This document shows positions 5,904 through 8,174 of a stretch of 8,174 nt of DNA, in pieces. Each line of letters opens with the position of its first letter. Position 1 is the stretch's first letter. The position numbers and the translations under genes are program-made. This DNA comes from Methanosarcinaceae archaeon (GTDB lineage: Archaea; Halobacteriota; Methanosarcinia; Methanosarcinales; Methanosarcinaceae). Where the stretch lies: assembly GCA_016926455.1 (NCBI GenBank), contig JAFGOO010000132.1, forward strand, positions 1 through 8,174, read 5' to 3'. A model generated the notes under the pieces. That model saw nothing but the letters and a program-made list of their open reading frames with translations, was not told where the DNA came from and searched no databases.

Positions 5904-7456
5904 CAATAACCCTCTCCTCTACTTTCCACCACATACATCACATCCCCACCCTTTAGATCTTTCAACTTATCAAGTTCCAGTATACGCCCAATTATATTTG
6001 TGCTGGTGAACTTCTCGCCCGATGGACCAAAAAGACTATCATCTTCAGTTTTAACTCCTACCACGCCCATTCTTTTTGCCGCCTGGTTGGTGACCCCTAT
6101 ATCACCTGCAAGAACCTTGCCTTTGGGTGTGTTCTCTGGCAGTATCTCTTTGTATTTTTCCGCTGCTTTCTCTGCCTTGAAAAGGTACATATTTTCGTAT
6201 TTCATAAGAACTGGCAACGCTCCAACAGGACGGAACTGTAGCTCAATTGCATGCCTGAAAAAGTTCAAGGTCTTTGGTGCAAGATCGTCATACAGTTTGA
6301 TCATTATAAGCCGGGAAGACTGTACTCCAAACGCAGTGACCTTCCCATCTCTTAGGATTTCAATAGTCGTATTTGGAGTATTCTTCACAATAACCGCATC
6401 CTCCCCAGTGTATCCATCCCTTACAAGTTCCACGCCTAATCTTGATAGATGCTCATCTGCCTCTCCAAAACCCATCCCAAGCAGCATTATAGGTCTCGGT
6501 ATTGTCTCCATTGCAAGACGCTGTCCGGATTGTGCCAGTTTTACCAATTCCAGGCCTTTTGTGACATGCCCCACCACCGAATGCATGATGCTGGCATTGC
6601 GATCATCGCAGGCAATATACGCCTTGCCGCTGCCATCACCCACAGTTCGAATTGAAACCGCACCAGTGACCCTTGGCTCAAAATTTTCATAGTTGCACAT
6701 CTCGCCCTGTAGAGAGTTATCAGAAATGAATGAACTTGCTACAAAGTCCACCTTGAACGTACTATTGCGTGTAATGGCCAAGAAGTGTTCTGCTCCCTGG
6801 GGAGCTAAGGGTTCAAGTTCCACTTCAAAATACGTGAATACCTTGACACCATCATCAAGTTTAGTTGATAGGTCGGTGGTGCATAGCCTTTCAGCCATCT
6901 TTTCCCACACTATTACAGGCTCAATACTTATGATCGTATCAATACTATTAAGCTGGTGTAAAACATTCTTACCACTTATGATCCTAGCAAACGTTCCTTC
7001 TTGCGGCATTCCATATTCAGAAACATGCCGATTTTTGCTGAATATAAGGTGAGTGTTCTCAGGGTCGAATCCTCCGGCACCATAAGCCACCTCAAACCTT
7101 TCAAAACTACTGGTACCCCTGATTGGGATGATATCGGTTCCAAAAGGACCAAAGGCAACAGCATCCCTAGTTATCCATCGGATTGGTGTACCTTCATATT
7201 TTTTGAAATGTTTAATCCATCTTTTATTAGAATTAGAATTCTGTTCCAAAAGTTCTATTCTAAACTCGCCTTTGGAAGTTGTAATGGCGTATTCCGTAAT
7301 CTCTTCGGTCTTACGTTCGGTTGTCTCTTTGAGTATTCCAACTGCTGTGCCTTCCTTGTAAGGAACATTTGAAATACTCAAAGCATCAGCGAGTGTAGAA
7401 TTATGCGTTAATGTGATCTTCTTTCCGTTGACCTCGACATTGATTTCACGACTCGT
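5903..7456 (-). CDS. mmp3: Methanogenesis marker protein 3 (Mmp3, UPF0288-type), probable ACG start
   Basis: A large soluble protein (517 residues from the start chosen here) assigned to Mmp3, a family restricted to Mcr-containing archaea and reported in the MCR activation complex. Domains seen: an N-terminal beta-grasp-like region (INVEVNGKKITL... STLADAL, about 5-45), then two cyclophilin-like modules, the first ending about 265-307 (GAVSIRTV, HVTKGLELVKLA), the second from about 382 (IMIKLYDDLAPKTLNFF) to 511 (TNIIGRILELDKL). The conserved part begins just after position 7456, where ACG lies 8 bases after an excellent AAGGAGG (7471-7465). No ATG, GTG or TTG in frame is near; the closest upstream is GTG at 7528 (541 residues), then ATG at 7582 (559 residues), both inside atwA and without a ribosome binding site. 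The stop TGA overlaps the mmp6 ATG by one base. Confidence 0.88.
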   Translation of the reverse strand, partial: TSREINVEVNGKKITLTHNSTLADALSISNVPYKEGTAVGILKETTERKTEEITEYAITTSKGEFRIELLEQNSNSNKRWIKHFKKYEGTPIRWITRDAVAFGPFGTDIIPIRGTSSFERFEVAYGAGGFDPENTHLIFSKNRHVSEYGMPQEGTFARIISGKNVLHQLNSIDTIISIEPVIVWEKMAERLCTTDLSTKLDDGVKVFTYFEVELEPLAPQGAEHFLAITRNSTFKVDFVASSFISDNSLQGEMCNYENFEPRVTGAVSIRTVGDGSGKAYIACDDRNASIMHSVVGHVTKGLELVKLAQSGQRLAMETIPRPIMLLGMGFGEADEHLSRLGVELVRDGYTGEDAVIVKNTPNTTIEILRDGKVTAFGVQSSRLIMIKLYDDLAPKTLNFFRHAIELQFRPVGALPVLMKYENMYLFKAEKAAEKYKEILPENTPKGKVLAGDIGVTNQAAKRMGVVGVKTEDDSLFGPSGEKFTSTNIIGRILELDKLKDLKGGDVMYVVESRGEGY

Positions 7457-7464
7457 ATCGAGTG

Positions 7465-7471
7465 CCTCCTT
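7465..7471 (-). promoter_or_regulatory. Ribosome binding site of mmp3
   Basis: AAGGAGG on the minus strand, in the 46-base gap after the atwA stop. It is spaced 8 bases from an in-frame ACG at 7456-7454 and from no standard start codon in frame. It argues against the longer open frame that begins inside atwA. Confidence 0.6.
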
Positions 7472-7502
7472 CTTTGGTATAGAAGGTGTTGATAGGGCTA
7501 AC

Positions 7503-8174
7503 TTACGACTCCTCGGCCGCTTCGACACGCTCTTTATCAGTAAGTTCCGATAAGACCGTTTCTGGATCTCCAATATCCACAATCTTACCTGACCTCATCA
7601 ATGCCACTCTATCACATACTTCAAGTACGAAATCCATGTCATGGGAGACTATCACAAACGTCTCTCCCATTTCTTCACGGGCCTGAAGAATAGAATTTGT
7701 AACTTCTATTTTCGTTATGGGATCCATGGTTCCAGTTGGCTCATCCATGATCACAATCCTTGGCTCTTTGATAAGTATCTGCGAAAGCGCAACCCTGTGC
7801 CGTTCACCTTCACTCAACTCATCTGTCATCTTCGGTAAAATAGATTTTGCTTTTACTTCGGTAAATCCTGCCACCGTAAGAGTCCTAATCGCTTTTTGGA
7901 CAGCCAACTCGTACGGAAGATCGAGGCCAATAGACTCTGTAAGGTTGTCAATAATCGTCCTCTGGGGATAAAGACCGTATTCCTGATGAAGGATTCCCAT
8001 ATACTTGGTGGCACGTCCCTTATTATCTGCACCTAACTTCGTCATGTCTATCCACTCGTCTCCAACCCTAACCTCAACTTTGCCGCTTGTGGGTTGGACT
8101 ATCCCCATCAGTATCTCAGAAGTTGTGGTCTTGCCCGCACCGCTTACTCCAACAAGACCAAATATCTCACCTTC
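7503..8174 (-). CDS. atwA: Methyl-coenzyme M reductase activation component A2, C-terminal ABC domain (partial)
   Basis: The 223 C-terminal residues of an ABC-type ATPase, cut at the window edge; the frame is open to the last base. In fragment numbering: Walker A GVSGAGKT at 9-16, Q-loop Gln64 (GILHQEYGLYPQ), signature LSEGE at 120-124, Walker B RIVIMDE at 139-145, and switch His178 in VIVSHD, so this nucleotide-binding domain is complete and looks active. There is no membrane segment. Its place directly before mmp3 and the other marker genes identifies it as component A2 (AtwA), the soluble twin-ABC protein that provides ATP hydrolysis for reductive activation of MCR. The full protein would have a second ABC domain in the missing N-terminal half. 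A transporter ATPase is the alternative on sequence alone, but the operon makes that unlikely. It ends with a short acidic tail and TAA. Confidence 0.9.
   Translation of the reverse strand, partial: EGEIFGLVGVSGAGKTTTSEILMGIVQPTSGKVEVRVGDEWIDMTKLGADNKGRATKYMGILHQEYGLYPQRTIIDNLTESIGLDLPYELAVQKAIRTLTVAGFTEVKAKSILPKMTDELSEGERHRVALSQILIKEPRIVIMDEPTGTMDPITKIEVTNSILQAREEMGETFVIVSHDMDFVLEVCDRVALMRSGKIVDIGDPETVLSELTDKERVEAAEES

Noticed and set aside
6000..6692. Long plus-strand open frame (230 codons) opposite mmp3
   Set aside because: It is antisense to well-supported mmp3 coding sequence, with a Ser/Pro-rich composition typical of a shadow frame and no ribosome binding site or recognisable domain.
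7457..7582. N-terminal extension of mmp3 from the ATG at 7582
   Set aside because: The extra 42 residues overlap atwA coding sequence, are basic and unlike the family N-terminus, and the ATG has no ribosome binding site; the strong site lies at 7471-7465. A start at GTG 7528 cannot be fully excluded.
1..8174. CRISPR array, tRNA/rRNA genes, insertion sequences or phage genes
   Set aside because: No regularly spaced repeats, no cloverleaf or rRNA-like stretch, no transposase or integrase motifs were seen; the window is almost entirely coding with short spacers.

Overview
This is archaeal DNA from a methanogen or a related anaerobic alkane- or methane-oxidising archaeon. It carries the C-terminal half of methyl-coenzyme M reductase (MCR) activation component A2 (AtwA), followed on the minus strand by six 'methanogenesis marker' proteins (Mmp3, Mmp6, Mmp5, Mmp15, Mmp17, Mmp7). 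These families are essentially confined to Mcr-containing archaea. The AT-rich intergenic spacers, GGAGG/GAGGTGA ribosome binding sites, frequent TTG/GTG starts and an archaeal presenilin-type protease fit a euryarchaeon. Methanosarcinales or an ANME-2-like relative is my guess, and the exact lineage is not determined here.

Layout. Positions 8174 to 2226 (minus strand) form one tight operon: atwA (5' end cut by the window), mmp3, mmp6, mmp5, mmp15, mmp17 and mmp7. Most junctions overlap or lie within a few bases, and each downstream ribosome binding site sits in the end of the upstream gene, so translation is probably coupled. A 153-residue AhpD/carboxymuconolactone-decarboxylase-type protein with a cysteine-rich tail follows 50 bases later on the same strand (2175 to 1714). 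Convergent to it on the plus strand is a nine-helix presenilin/signal-peptide-peptidase aspartyl protease (786-1682). A small membrane/coiled-coil protein diverges from that protease (643-320, minus). The window ends in the 5' part of an unrecognised minus-strand gene (209 to <1).

How it works together. MCR is active only with its nickel cofactor F430 as Ni(I). Activation needs ATP and very low-potential electrons. AtwA is the known ATPase component, and Mmp3, Mmp7 and Mmp17 have been reported to associate with it in an MCR activation complex. Mmp15 keeps both cysteines that bridge the [4Fe-4S] cluster in HgdC-type ATP-driven reductases, so it is an attractive candidate for a second ATP-dependent electron donor in the same operon. 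Mmp5 (CxxC) and Mmp6 (conserved Cys/Arg/Gly stretch) remain uncharacterised partners.

Most worth a second look: two genes (mmp3 and the partial gene at the left edge) have strong ribosome binding sites, but the codon at the expected start is ACG or ATT rather than ATG/GTG/TTG; the HgdC-like cysteines of Mmp15; apparently duplicated cyclophilin-like modules in Mmp3; and a 12-bp tandem repeat that builds a CDES-CDES-CDVC tail on the AhpD-like protein. No RNA genes, CRISPR arrays or mobile elements were seen.
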